NCBI GenBank assembly: GCA_030057655.1
Contig: JASGUQ010000050.1
Location: 32,937-96,936, forward strand
Length of the DNA: 64,000 nucleotides
Direction: 5' to 3'
Origin: Bacillota bacterium
Lineage (GTDB): Bacteria > Bacillota > Clostridia > Christensenellales > Aristaeellaceae
Shown here in pieces: positions 45,823 to 52,376 of this stretch; position 1 is the first letter of the stretch; each line of letters begins with the position of its first letter. Made by a program: the position numbers and the translations under genes. The notes below the pieces were generated by a model. It was given only the letters and a program-made list of their open reading frames with translations, had not been told where the DNA came from and did no database searches.

Positions 45823-46245
45823 ATGGTTCACGTTATTTATCACACCAAAACCGGACACTCAAGAAAAATCGCCGCGGCAGTGGCGGACGCGCTGTCCGTT
45901 CTGGCAAAGGACATCAAGGACTGCGACCCCGCTTCCCTTGAAGGCCTGCTGTTTATCGTCAGCGGCGTCTACGCGGACAAAACCGCGCCGGAGCTGCTGG
46001 ATTTTGTCAAACGGCTGGCAGGCCGCCCGGTGACGGCGGTTCTGATTTCAAGCTGCACAGCGGGCCTTACAGAGCGCAAGGACCTGGTCAACGCCCTGCG
46101 CCTCTCAGGCATTCGCATGCTGCCTGAGACCTTTGTGTGCCCGGGAAGTTTTCTTTTCTTCCGTTTGGGCCGGCCCAACCTTGCGGACAGGCAGCGGGCG
46201 GCGGATTTCGCAGTGCGCACGGCCCGGCTGCATGGAATCGCCTGA
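45823..46245 (+). CDS. Flavodoxin-like protein
   Basis: This 140-residue protein starts with the phosphate-binding loop of flavodoxins, Y-H-T-K-T-G-H-S-R-K-I. It then has the hydrophobic strand LLFIVSGVYADKTAPELLDF and ends in R-L-G-R-P-N-L-A-D. It most likely binds FMN and transfers single electrons, or it is a flavodoxin-fold protein of the FLP type. GGGAGG lies nine bases before the ATG. A shared terminator with cca follows. Confidence 0.8.
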   Translation: MVHVIYHTKTGHSRKIAAAVADALSVLAKDIKDCDPASLEGLLFIVSGVYADKTAPELLDFVKRLAGRPVTAVLISSCTAGLTERKDLVNALRLSGIRMLPETFVCPGSFLFFRLGRPNLADRQRAADFAVRTARLHGIA

Positions 46246-46267
46246 ATTTTTCAGATAAATCAACAGC

Positions 46268-46290
46268 AAAACCGCCGGACTGGCGGTTTT
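46268..46290. terminator. Bidirectional terminator between flavodoxin and cca genes
   Basis: Perfect arms AAAACCGCC (46268-46276) and GGCGGTTTT (46282-46290) carry A/T runs on both sides. The cca stop codon lies in the right arm. Confidence 0.85.
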
Positions 46291-47512
46291 AGTTATTTTT
46301 AAGCCATAAGGCAGCCTTTTTCAGCAGGTCTTCCCTTTGGTTTGGTATTTGACCGGTCAGGGCCAGTTCCAGCAGGCGGGACAGCGCCTGCCCCAGCTGT
46401 TCTCCTTCCGGGTAGCCCAGGTCAAGGAGATCTCGTCCTGTGACCGAAAGCCCCTTCAGGCTCAGGTCAATGCCCTCCTCCCGAAGACAGGTCAGCTCTT
46501 TCTCAAGGCGCTCCATGCCGGAAGCCTTGTCAGCCTGACCTTTTAGCAAAAACACGGCGCGCGTGAGCTGCAGCAGCTTCTGCGCCGTCTGGTAGCCCAG
46601 GCGCGATATCAGCAGCCTCAGGTTCCCCGTCTCAATATCATCACCAAGATGATTCAGCAGCAGCACGCTTTCCTCGCACAGCGCGCGGGGCTGTTTGATC
46701 CTGTTCAGGGCTGCTTGCGCGGCGTCAGCGCCTGGCTCCAAAAACAGCGCTGCCCACCTCTGGGGCAGGTCCTTTTTTAAGTGAGAAAAAAGATCAAGCC
46801 CTGTCTGCCAGGATCCGCTTTCCGCCAATTCCGGCAAAACGCACAGCAGGATCTCAGGCGCTTTTCTCAGCGCTTGATCCGCGTAATCCCCAAGCAGCAG
46901 CAGGTTGACCTCCTTTGCGATCCGCTCAACGGCCACAAGGTTCAGCCTGCCTTTGATGCTTACCATGGCTTTTAGGGTCAGGGGCTCGATGTCAAAACCC
47001 AATTGCCCTGAGAAGCGCAGCCCGCGCAGGATGCGCAGCGCGTCCTCCCTGAAGCGCTTTTCAGGCGTCCCCACCGCGCGCAGCAGCTTGTTTTTCAAAT
47101 CTTTCTGCCCTGAAAAAGGGTCATACAGACCGGTGTCCGGGTGGTAGGCCATGGCGTTGCAGGTGAAATCACGCCTGGCCAGGTCCTCCCTGATGGAGCG
47201 CACAAAGGTGACCTGATCCGGGTGCCTGGCGTCAGAATAGGTGCCGTCCGTGCGGTAGGTGGTGATCTCAAGGGGGTGGTGATCAATCAGGACGGTCAGC
47301 GTGCCGTGCTTGATGCCGGTGTCGATGGTGGGATAGCCTGCAAACGCTTCGCGCGTCATTTCCGGCAGCGCGCTTGTCGCCAGGTCAAAATCCAGCGCTT
47401 TTCTTCCCAAAAGGCTGTCCCTGACGCAGCCGCCCACGACATAAGCCTCATGGCCCCTGTTCTCCAGGCGGCGGATGGCTTCCAAAACATAATCCGGAAG
47501 ATGGATGCGCAT
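46289..47512 (-). CDS. cca: CCA tRNA nucleotidyltransferase
   Basis: The 407-residue enzyme has the class II nucleotidyltransferase motif Y-V-V-G-G-C-V-R-D-S-L-L-G followed by D-F-D-L-A-T-S (D-x-D catalytic pair) in the head domain, then R-R-D-F-T-C-N-A-M-A and EDALRILRGLRFSGQLGF of the neck and RNA-binding parts. It adds or repairs the 3' CCA of tRNAs. The start at 47512 follows AGGAGAG; a longer frame extends upstream through the promoter and is not used. The neighbouring gene overlaps tRNA-Val, a likely coincidence of function. Confidence 0.95.
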   Translation of the reverse strand: MRIHLPDYVLEAIRRLENRGHEAYVVGGCVRDSLLGRKALDFDLATSALPEMTREAFAGYPTIDTGIKHGTLTVLIDHHPLEITTYRTDGTYSDARHPDQVTFVRSIREDLARRDFTCNAMAYHPDTGLYDPFSGQKDLKNKLLRAVGTPEKRFREDALRILRGLRFSGQLGFDIEPLTLKAMVSIKGRLNLVAVERIAKEVNLLLLGDYADQALRKAPEILLCVLPELAESGSWQTGLDLFSHLKKDLPQRWAALFLEPGADAAQAALNRIKQPRALCEESVLLLNHLGDDIETGNLRLLISRLGYQTAQKLLQLTRAVFLLKGQADKASGMERLEKELTCLREEGIDLSLKGLSVTGRDLLDLGYPEGEQLGQALSRLLELALTGQIPNQREDLLKKAALWLKNN

Positions 47513-47557
47513 TCTCTCTCCTGTTGATGAAGATTCTTTGTCTTCTTTCTTTCGCTC

Positions 47558-47608
47558 ATTGTAGAAGCGGGGCCTTTGCTTGTCAATAAAGGCCGCAAGT
47601 GCTACAAT
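47558..47608. promoter_or_regulatory. Back-to-back promoters sharing one -35 box (cca and cysteine-cluster gene)
   Basis: Plus strand: TTGTCA (47580-47585), 17 bases, TACAAT (47603-47608). Minus strand: TTGACA (47581-47586 read in reverse), 17 bases, TACAAT (47558-47563). The two -35 boxes occupy the same bases, so polymerase can bind in only one direction at a time. Confidence 0.8.
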
Positions 47609-47615
47609 CCTGTCA

Positions 47616-48152
47616 ATGAATGATGAAGCAGGCATCCTTTCCGCGCTTCTTGAAGCGCGTGAAAAACTGGCGCGGGTCACACCGCTTTCTCGCGATTGCG
47701 GATCGCTTTGCGGGGACGCCTGCTGCCTGGAGGATGAGGACGGCCTGGGCGGCATGCTGCTGTTTCCGGGGGAGGAAGCTTTTTATCAGGAAATGCCGGA
47801 AGGTTTTTCCATTTCGGATGACCCTCATTTAAAAGGCGGCAGGCTGCTCACCTGTGAAGGCGTCTGCGACAGGGGGGACAGGCCCCTGGCCTGCAGGGTT
47901 TTTCCCCTGATGTTTGTAGAGAGGGGCGGCAGAGTCGATGTGGACCTGGATCCGCGCGCCTGGCCGGTTTGCCCGCTGATGCCCTCCGGGATCACGGGGC
48001 TCAGGCAGGATTTTGTGGACAGTGCCCGGGAGGCGGCAGCCGTTTTGTCCCGGGAAAAGGTGTTGATGGACTGGATCAAACGCCAGTCCGAAGTGGTAGG
48101 TTCTTCAAACTCCCGGGTGGCGGGAAACGTGGTGGCATGGCTCAGTCGGTAG
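47616..48152 (+). CDS. YkgJ-type cysteine-cluster protein, leaderless, 3' end inside tRNA-Val
   Basis: This protein of about 178 residues has a metal-cluster cysteine pattern: D-C-G-S-L-C-G-D-A-C-C near residue 30, then T-C-E-G-V-C, L-A-C-R-V-F-P and V-C-P-L. YkgJ-family proteins of this type are thought to bind iron or zinc; function unknown. The promoter's -10 ends at 47608, so transcription should start at or next to the ATG (47616). No Shine-Dalgarno site is present, so the mRNA is probably leaderless. The stop TAG (48150-48152) lies 22 bases inside the tRNA gene, so tRNA and mRNA must come from one transcript or be processed apart. Confidence 0.7.
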   Translation: MNDEAGILSALLEAREKLARVTPLSRDCGSLCGDACCLEDEDGLGGMLLFPGEEAFYQEMPEGFSISDDPHLKGGRLLTCEGVCDRGDRPLACRVFPLMFVERGGRVDVDLDPRAWPVCPLMPSGITGLRQDFVDSAREAAAVLSREKVLMDWIKRQSEVVGSSNSRVAGNVVAWLSR

Positions 48153-48206
48153 AGCACATCGTTCACATCGATGGGGTCGTTGGTTCGAGTCCAACTGTCA
48201 CCACCA
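48131..48206 (+). tRNA. tRNA-Val (anticodon CAC)
   Basis: All four arms fold by eye. The acceptor GGTGGCA pairs with TGTCACC (one wobble). The D-stem is GCTC/GAGC. The anticodon stem CATCG/CGATG carries the loop TTCACAT, so the anticodon is CAC (codon GUG). The T-arm GTTGG/CCAAC has the loop TTCGAGT. The 3' CCA is encoded (48204-48206). The 5' end overlaps the last 22 bases of the upstream coding region. Confidence 0.95.
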
Positions 48207-48209
48207 CGT

Positions 48210-48245
48210 GAGAAGCTTGAGAAATCAGGCTTCTCTTTCTTTTTG
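48210..48245 (+). terminator. Terminator after tRNA-Val
   Basis: GAGAAGCTTGA (48210-48220), GAAA loop, TCAGGCTTCTC (48225-48235) with one wobble, followed by a T-rich tail. Confidence 0.85.
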
Positions 48246-48355
48246 CCTTTACTGATGGTACACGGCCACCGGGGTACATTTTTCGATGTGAACAGCTCGC
48301 TCCTTCGAGCAAGCCAACCCGGTCGGGGTAGCTCCGTCGCCTGTTCCGGTGGGCT

Positions 48356-48988
48356 TTATCGTCCGGATTTCTGGTTGGCTTGACCGCTGGTTCCAGTTGG
48401 CTCTGTCGCCATCTTCGACGTGAACGGTGTGCCGGAAATCGGCAGGTCAATATGATAAAACAGCATATCCGGAGGCGGGTCGTCAGGCCGAGCATCTTCC
48501 GGGAAGGCATCCAATATTTTTTTCAGGCGGTAATCCGGTTCTGCTTTATCCAGGACAGCGCCAATCTTCAGAAAGGCTTTCTGGCACTGGGGATTCAGCG
48601 CTGAGATCCTCACGTGAACGCGATCAAGCCCGTAAACCGAATGCAGACGATTCGCAAACAGGGTCACGGCCTCTGGGCCAATTCCATGATTCTGATGCTC
48701 CTTTACAAGAGAGATTCCGATGTCCGGTCTTCCCTCCATATCCTTCTGCAGTGTGATCCAGCCGACGAGAGCATCATCACCGACCAGCCGGAGGGCGTGA
48801 GTTTCATCCTGCTCTGTATGATCGATGATCTTCTCGATTCCGGTATTAGCTTTTCCCAGAACCGCAACTGACTGCTCATACACCGGCCCGAGCAGCATTT
48901 TGCCATAAGCGGGGTCATCCTCCATCCGCATGGGCGTGATGCGTACCCGCTCCCCAGTCAGTTCAATATCCCAATCCTTAAAAAGCAT
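48356..48988 (-). CDS. GNAT family N-acetyltransferase
   Basis: The 210-residue protein has the GNAT core from I-T-L-T or V-R-I-T-P-M-R near its start to the acetyl-CoA loop H-Q-N-H-G-I-G-P-E-A and the N-P-Q-C-Q-K-A-F-L motif, the pattern of RimJ/RimL-like acetyltransferases. The start at 48988 follows GGAGG. The last about 25 residues (S-G-T-P-F-T-S-K-M-A-T-E-P-T) are Thr/Ser-rich and unlike the domain. They are encoded by a degenerate GC-rich repeat between the tRNA and this gene, so the original stop was probably lost. Confidence 0.8.
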   Translation of the reverse strand: MLFKDWDIELTGERVRITPMRMEDDPAYGKMLLGPVYEQSVAVLGKANTGIEKIIDHTEQDETHALRLVGDDALVGWITLQKDMEGRPDIGISLVKEHQNHGIGPEAVTLFANRLHSVYGLDRVHVRISALNPQCQKAFLKIGAVLDKAEPDYRLKKILDAFPEDARPDDPPPDMLFYHIDLPISGTPFTSKMATEPTGTSGQANQKSGR

Positions 48989-49151
48989 GCTTCCTCCTGC
49001 TGAAGCCCGCTGTCGGCCTTTCTGCCGCCCCAAAGAGAAAAGCGTCCGTTTCCTCAACCGAACAGTTTCTCGCCGAAACAGGGCCAATGTGACGCGACTG
49101 TGGGGCAAGCTCAAACGGAAAATAGATACTGCTATTTTTCTGCTCCTGTTA

Positions 49152-49180
49152 TTGTCCGCAATTCCTGGCCATGCTATACT
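49152..49180 (+). promoter_or_regulatory. Promoter of the small conserved protein gene
   Basis: TTGTCC (49152-49157) and TATACT (49175-49180) are separated by 17 bases; AAGGAG (49198-49203) and the ATG (49213) follow. Confidence 0.7.
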
Positions 49181-49212
49181 TTCCTTACGCCATGCGAAGG
49201 GAGTTGATGATC

Positions 49213-49431
49213 ATGGCCAGATTTGTTCCGAAGGACAAGCTGAGCAAGAAAGCTCAGAAGGAACTGAACCGTCAGCGGCGAACGATGTGGAACTTCAGCC
49301 CCGTTACCAAGACCGTTGACAGCAAGAAACTGTATAACAGAAAGAGAAACGCTCGCGACCGGTACGATGACTACGGCACGAGCGTTTTTCTTTTTACCAA
49401 ATGTCTACAGACCCGGTTTCTTCACCCTTGA
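49213..49431 (+). CDS. Small basic protein of unknown function
   Basis: The 72-residue protein starts M-A-R-F-V-P-K-D-K and is lysine/arginine-rich. It resembles a small protein family of Clostridia (M-A-R-F-V-P-x-D-K-x-S-K-K-A) that I recognise only as uncharacterised. ATG 49213 is nine bases after AAGGAG; the frame also offers ATG 49207. The coding sequence runs through a terminator hairpin (49348-49392), so only about 53 of the 72 codons lie before the transcript would end. Either the true protein is shorter and needs another stop, or transcripts without a stop are made. Confidence 0.6.
   Translation: MARFVPKDKLSKKAQKELNRQRRTMWNFSPVTKTVDSKKLYNRKRNARDRYDDYGTSVFLFTKCLQTRFLHP
49348..49392. 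terminator. Terminator inside the 3' end of the small gene
   Basis: Arms AAACGCTCG (49348-49356) and CGAGCGTTT (49379-49387) are perfect and end in a T-rich tail (49385-49392). The same hairpin faces the converging DUF6465 gene, which ends at 49394. Confidence 0.75.
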
Positions 49432-49777
49432 TCCACCAGAGCTTATTCTGATCGACCCGGACAAACACGGTTTCAGCACCCTTGGGCAGCTTTGCCGCGA
49501 TCTCTTCGGCGGTGATGTTGCCACCCATCGGAGACTGGACGATGATTTCCAGCTTGCCAGCAGGCTTCTTCGCTGCGGATTCAACCTTTTTAACTGTTTC
49601 CTTGGTCTTCCGAGCGGTTTTGGCTGCGGTCTTCTTGACTTCAATTTCCTCAGCGACTACTTTGTCTTCTACCTTCTTGGCTGCGGCCTTCGCCTTAGCG
49701 GGAGCCTTCTTAACGGCCTTTTCTACCTTTTCTTCGACAGCCTTGACTTCTTCAGCAACCTTTTTCTTCGTAGCCAT
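49394..49777 (-). CDS. DUF6465 family protein with Lys/Ala-rich N-terminus
   Basis: The 127-residue protein has a long Lys/Ala/Val/Glu-rich N-terminal part ([11 protein letters not shown] and K-A-P-A-K-A-K-A-A-A-K-K), resembling histone H1-like tails, and a compact C-terminal domain of about 50 residues (L-E-I-I-V-Q-S-P-M-G-G-N-I-T). The latter ends W-W-I-K-G-E-E-T-G-S-V-D-I-W, the DUF6465 pattern. It follows the HU gene with overlapping stop and start (TAATG), which suggests a nucleoid-related role; this is inference. Confidence 0.75.
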   Translation of the reverse strand: MATKKKVAEEVKAVEEKVEKAVKKAPAKAKAAAKKVEDKVVAEEIEVKKTAAKTARKTKETVKKVESAAKKPAGKLEIIVQSPMGGNITAEEIAAKLPKGAETVFVRVDQNKLWWIKGEETGSVDIW

Positions 49778-50049
49778 TATTTCTGCACCTTATCTTTCAG
49801 AGCCTTGCCCGCCTTAAAGGTGGGAACCTTGGAAGCAGCGATCTTCACGACTTCACCAGTACGGGGATTGCGGCCTTCACGGGCAGCGCGTTCTTTTACA
49901 CCGAAAGTACCAAAGCCAATCAGCTGGACGGCTTCGCCCTTGGCCAGCGCATCGCCGATCGCTCCGAATACTGCATTGATAGCAACTTCTGCGTCCTTCT
50001 TGCTCAGACCATTCGCGGCCACGGCATTGATGAGTTCACCCTTGTTCAT
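49777..50049 (-). CDS. hup: HU family DNA-binding protein
   Basis: The 90-residue protein is a classical [34 protein letters not shown] and F-K-A-G-K-A-L-K-D. It binds and bends DNA as a dimer. AGAAAGGAAGG precedes the ATG, and a strong promoter lies 43-71 bases upstream. It shares its transcript with the DUF6465 gene. Confidence 0.97.
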   Translation of the reverse strand: MNKGELINAVAANGLSKKDAEVAINAVFGAIGDALAKGEAVQLIGFGTFGVKERAAREGRNPRTGEVVKIAASKVPTFKAGKALKDKVQK

Positions 50050-50091
50050 GAAAACCTTCCTTTCTGCCCTCCGGGCATTGAATTCTAAAGG

Positions 50092-50120
50092 ATTATAGCA
50101 GTATCTGCGGGGTTATGCAA
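50092..50120 (-). promoter_or_regulatory. Promoter of the HU operon
   Basis: On the minus strand TTGCAT (50115-50120) and a perfect TATAAT (50092-50097) are separated by 17 bases. The -35 box overlaps the stop codon of the small gene upstream. Confidence 0.85.
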
Positions 50121-50250
50121 ACCTCAGCTCGTCCAGCGTATACCGGATCACTTCATCAACGGAATCGTCCTCATCCTGCTTTGTCAGGTTGGAGAGCCAG
50201 GGATGGGATTCTTCCCACGATTCCTGGGTTTCCTTCGTCTCATCATTCAT
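50113..50250 (-). CDS. 45-residue acidic protein of unknown function
   Basis: This short minus-strand gene starts at ATG 50250 behind AGAGAGGTGA and ends at TAA 50113-50115. The product (M-N-D-E-T-K-E-T-Q-E-S-W-E-E and E-V-I-R-Y-T-L-D-E-L) is acidic, with 15 Asp/Glu in 45 residues, and has a likely C-terminal helix. A promoter with 17-base spacing (50290-50318) lies just upstream. It is probably real because promoter, ribosome-binding site and frame agree. I do not recognise the family. Confidence 0.65.
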   Translation of the reverse strand: MNDETKETQESWEESHPWLSNLTKQDEDDSVDEVIRYTLDELRFA

Positions 50251-50289
50251 GGAACGGTCACCTCTCTGAATTCATCAGAACCGCAATAG

Positions 50290-50318
50290 ATTGTAGCTGA
50301 GAATGAGACGAAACACAA
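50290..50318 (-). promoter_or_regulatory. Promoter of the 45-residue protein gene
   Basis: On the minus strand TTGTGT (50313-50318) and TACAAT (50290-50295) are spaced by 17 bases. Confidence 0.65.
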
Positions 50319-50337
50319 CATCTTTTTCTGGCCAAAA

Positions 50338-50380
50338 CTAAAAAAGAACCCCGCCAGGCTCAGAATTGAGTCCAGCGGGG
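50338..50380 (-). terminator. Terminator of the recombinase gene
   Basis: CCCCGC (50349-50354) and GCGGGG (50375-50380), with a further inner pairing, form a stem. On the minus strand a T-rich tail follows (50338-50346). Confidence 0.75.
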
Positions 50381-50388
50381 AGCGGTAC

Positions 50389-51972
50389 TCAGGCGATCCG
50401 GATCACCTTGCCGAGGAACTGCTCTGCGGTAACTTTGAAATAAATCTTGACATCATGATCCTTGTAGACTTCCACCCGATCGACCAGCGCGGCAATGATC
50501 AGGTGCTTGGCTTCGTAGCTAGCCTCGTCGTATTTCTCCGCCCAGGTCAGCAGCTGCCCAACCTGGGCCTCGGTGGATTTGCGGTTCTTTTCCTCTGCTT
50601 CAAGCCTGGCTTTGGCCTCCTCAACGGCTGCGGAGTCCTCATCCAGCTTAGCCCGATGCTTCAGGAGCATGGCGTTGACTATGCTCAGGTCGAGCTGGCT
50701 CTCACCGGTGAGGGCCTTCACAGCTTCTGTTTCCAGCGCGGAAACCTGTTTCTGCGTTTTTTCGAATTCGCTGACTGCCTGCCGGTAAGCCACCTGCAGA
50801 ACCTCTGCATTCCGGCTGCAGGCACGCTCGACAAGTGTTTCGGCGGGAACACTGCCGAGGTTCTTGAAGAACTGCCGGACTTCGCTTTCTACAGAATCGT
50901 TCAGCGGTTCCATGGCATAGCCGCTGGGACCGGTGCAAGACTTCCGCGAGGATAGTTTGCGGTAGCAGCGGTAGGTGTCGCGGTCATAAGCCTTGATGGA
51001 ACCATCCGCCAGCTTCTTACGGGTGGTGTTGTGGCTGTAGCAGAGGCGGCTTCCGCACTCGCCGCAGAACAGCAGCCCGGTGAGCAGGCTCCGGGAGTCT
51101 GTCCGAACTGGCACGGTCGGCTGCTCTTCCGGTTTACACGCACGTCCCTTCACCAGTTCCAGGCACCGGTCGAAAGTGGCGTCATCGATGATCCGGAGAT
51201 GCTCGAAGGGCTCTGAAAGATCATCGCCGAACCGGAGAATTCCCTTGTAGATCGGATTGGCGATTAGCGCCCGGACACTGGTGCCGCGCCAGAGCGTTGT
51301 TCCGCGCTTGGTTTTAATGCCCCGCTCGTTCAGATAATTGGCTACCCGGTTAGTGCCATAGCCCTCATCACTGAGCAGCCGGAAGATCTCCCGGACTACT
51401 TTGGCCTCTTCATCGTCGATTACCAGATCCCTGACTGGCTGGTTCTTCTTATTGGTGCGACCCAGGTGTTCCAGTCGGTAACCGTAAGCTGTATAGCCGC
51501 CACGCCACTGTCCGTCCATAACCATCTGCTCATGCTTGGTCCGAACCCGGATCGCGGTCTTCTCGCTTTCGCCGGAAGCCTGCCAGAAACGGATGTAGTT
51601 CAGGAGCTTGTCCACGTGGGTGTCGAATCGCTGCTCGCCCTCTTTGGTGCTCCAGACCTCGATACCTTGCTGTACGAACCACTGTACCACGAAGGGCGTC
51701 TCGTCTTCCCGGCGGCCCAGACGGTCGAACATAAAAACGAGCAGCACATCGAACTGATGTTGTGCTGCTCGCTTCTTGATCTCCACGATAGCGTCTCGGT
51801 CATTGGAGCTGACCTTGTACCCGGAAACCCCCTTCTCAGAGATCTCATCTATGATCTCCCAGTCAGGGTGTGTGGCTGCGTACTCCCTGCAGGCCAGCTT
51901 TTGCATCGGGATGTCATCATGGTCAACCTGGCCGATGGTGGACACCCGGTAAAGGCATATCACTCTTTTCAC
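50389..51972 (-). CDS. Large serine recombinase
   Basis: The 527-residue protein has the resolvase domain (Y-R-V-S-T-I-G-Q with catalytic Ser11, then V-F-M-F-D-R-L-G-R-R-E-D). A recombinase domain follows (about residues 155-270, G-Y-T-A-Y-G-Y-R and T-S-V-R-A-L-I-A-N-P-I-Y-K-G). Then come a zinc ribbon (F-C-G-E-C-G and later Y-R-C-Y-R, K-S-C) and a C-terminal coiled coil. This architecture is that of phage-type or transposon-type large serine integrases that act on att sites. It is followed upstream by a small HTH protein gene 12 bases away. Confidence 0.93.
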   Translation of the reverse strand: MKRVICLYRVSTIGQVDHDDIPMQKLACREYAATHPDWEIIDEISEKGVSGYKVSSNDRDAIVEIKKRAAQHQFDVLLVFMFDRLGRREDETPFVVQWFVQQGIEVWSTKEGEQRFDTHVDKLLNYIRFWQASGESEKTAIRVRTKHEQMVMDGQWRGGYTAYGYRLEHLGRTNKKNQPVRDLVIDDEEAKVVREIFRLLSDEGYGTNRVANYLNERGIKTKRGTTLWRGTSVRALIANPIYKGILRFGDDLSEPFEHLRIIDDATFDRCLELVKGRACKPEEQPTVPVRTDSRSLLTGLLFCGECGSRLCYSHNTTRKKLADGSIKAYDRDTYRCYRKLSSRKSCTGPSGYAMEPLNDSVESEVRQFFKNLGSVPAETLVERACSRNAEVLQVAYRQAVSEFEKTQKQVSALETEAVKALTGESQLDLSIVNAMLLKHRAKLDEDSAAVEEAKARLEAEEKNRKSTEAQVGQLLTWAEKYDEASYEAKHLIIAALVDRVEVYKDHDVKIYFKVTAEQFLGKVIRIA

Positions 51973-51983
51973 TTGCTGTCACC

Positions 51984-52292
51984 TCACACATTTGTCAGAA
52001 TCCGAAGTGCCTCGGCGACCGCTGCTTCATTCGGTACATCCGCGAAAACGGTGGTCACCCGGAAGCCTGGAACGCTTTGTCTGACAGGCTTTTCGGCGTG
52101 TTCTGTATTACCATGGGTCGGAGATGATTGCAAGCTCTTTCTGCCTTTCTCTTCAATAATACTGCCGAGGCCATTGCCCCGGCAGTAATTGCTGATTGCG
52201 CTTTTCGTCAGGCCGAGTTCCCGGGCAATCGCGGTATACCCGCACCCGGCTCTCCTGAGTGACGCGATTCTGATTTTCTGCTCGTTTGTCAT
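51984..52292 (-). CDS. Small HTH protein, recombinase partner
   Basis: This 102-residue protein has an N-terminal resolvase-like HTH (I-A-S-L-R-R-A-G-C-G-Y-T-A-I-A-R-E-L-G-L-T-K-S, written here only to show the helix pair A-I-A-R-E-L-G and S-A-I-S-N-Y). The C-terminal part resembles nothing known to me. Its gene is 12 bases before the recombinase gene and probably on the same transcript, so it may be a directionality or expression factor. AGGAGG precedes the ATG and lies in the loop of an inverted repeat (52293-52325), which suggests self-control. Confidence 0.7.
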   Translation of the reverse strand: MTNEQKIRIASLRRAGCGYTAIARELGLTKSAISNYCRGNGLGSIIEEKGRKSLQSSPTHGNTEHAEKPVRQSVPGFRVTTVFADVPNEAAVAEALRILTNV

Positions 52293-52325
52293 GGAAGGTG
52301 CCTCCTATTCTGGATTTCACCTTCC
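52293..52325. promoter_or_regulatory. Inverted repeat enclosing the HTH gene's ribosome-binding site
   Basis: Perfect eight-base arms GGAAGGTG (52293-52300) and CACCTTCC (52318-52325) flank 17 bases that contain the Shine-Dalgarno site (52301-52306 on plus as CCTCCT). As DNA it could be an operator for the HTH protein; as RNA the stem would hold the site in a loop next to the start codon. Confidence 0.6.
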
Positions 52326-52346
52326 TATGCCTGGAAGTCGACCGTT

Positions 52347-52376
52347 TTTATAATAGCTGGATTGATTTTTTACCAA
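52347..52376 (-). promoter_or_regulatory. Candidate promoter of the HTH-recombinase pair
   Basis: On the minus strand TTGGTA (52371-52376) and TATAAA (52347-52352) are spaced by 18 bases. The -35 lies at the 3' end of the upstream coiled-coil gene. Confidence 0.45.

Noticed and set aside
48131..48206. tRNA-Val as attachment site for the right-hand island
   Set aside because: The recombinase is a serine type, which does not usually use tRNA genes, and no repeat of the tRNA 3' end was seen downstream.
48163..48510. Minus-strand open frame ending V-G-L-E-P-T-T
   Set aside because: The end is the well-known artefact of reading a tRNA gene in reverse; the rest overlaps the acetyltransferase in another frame.
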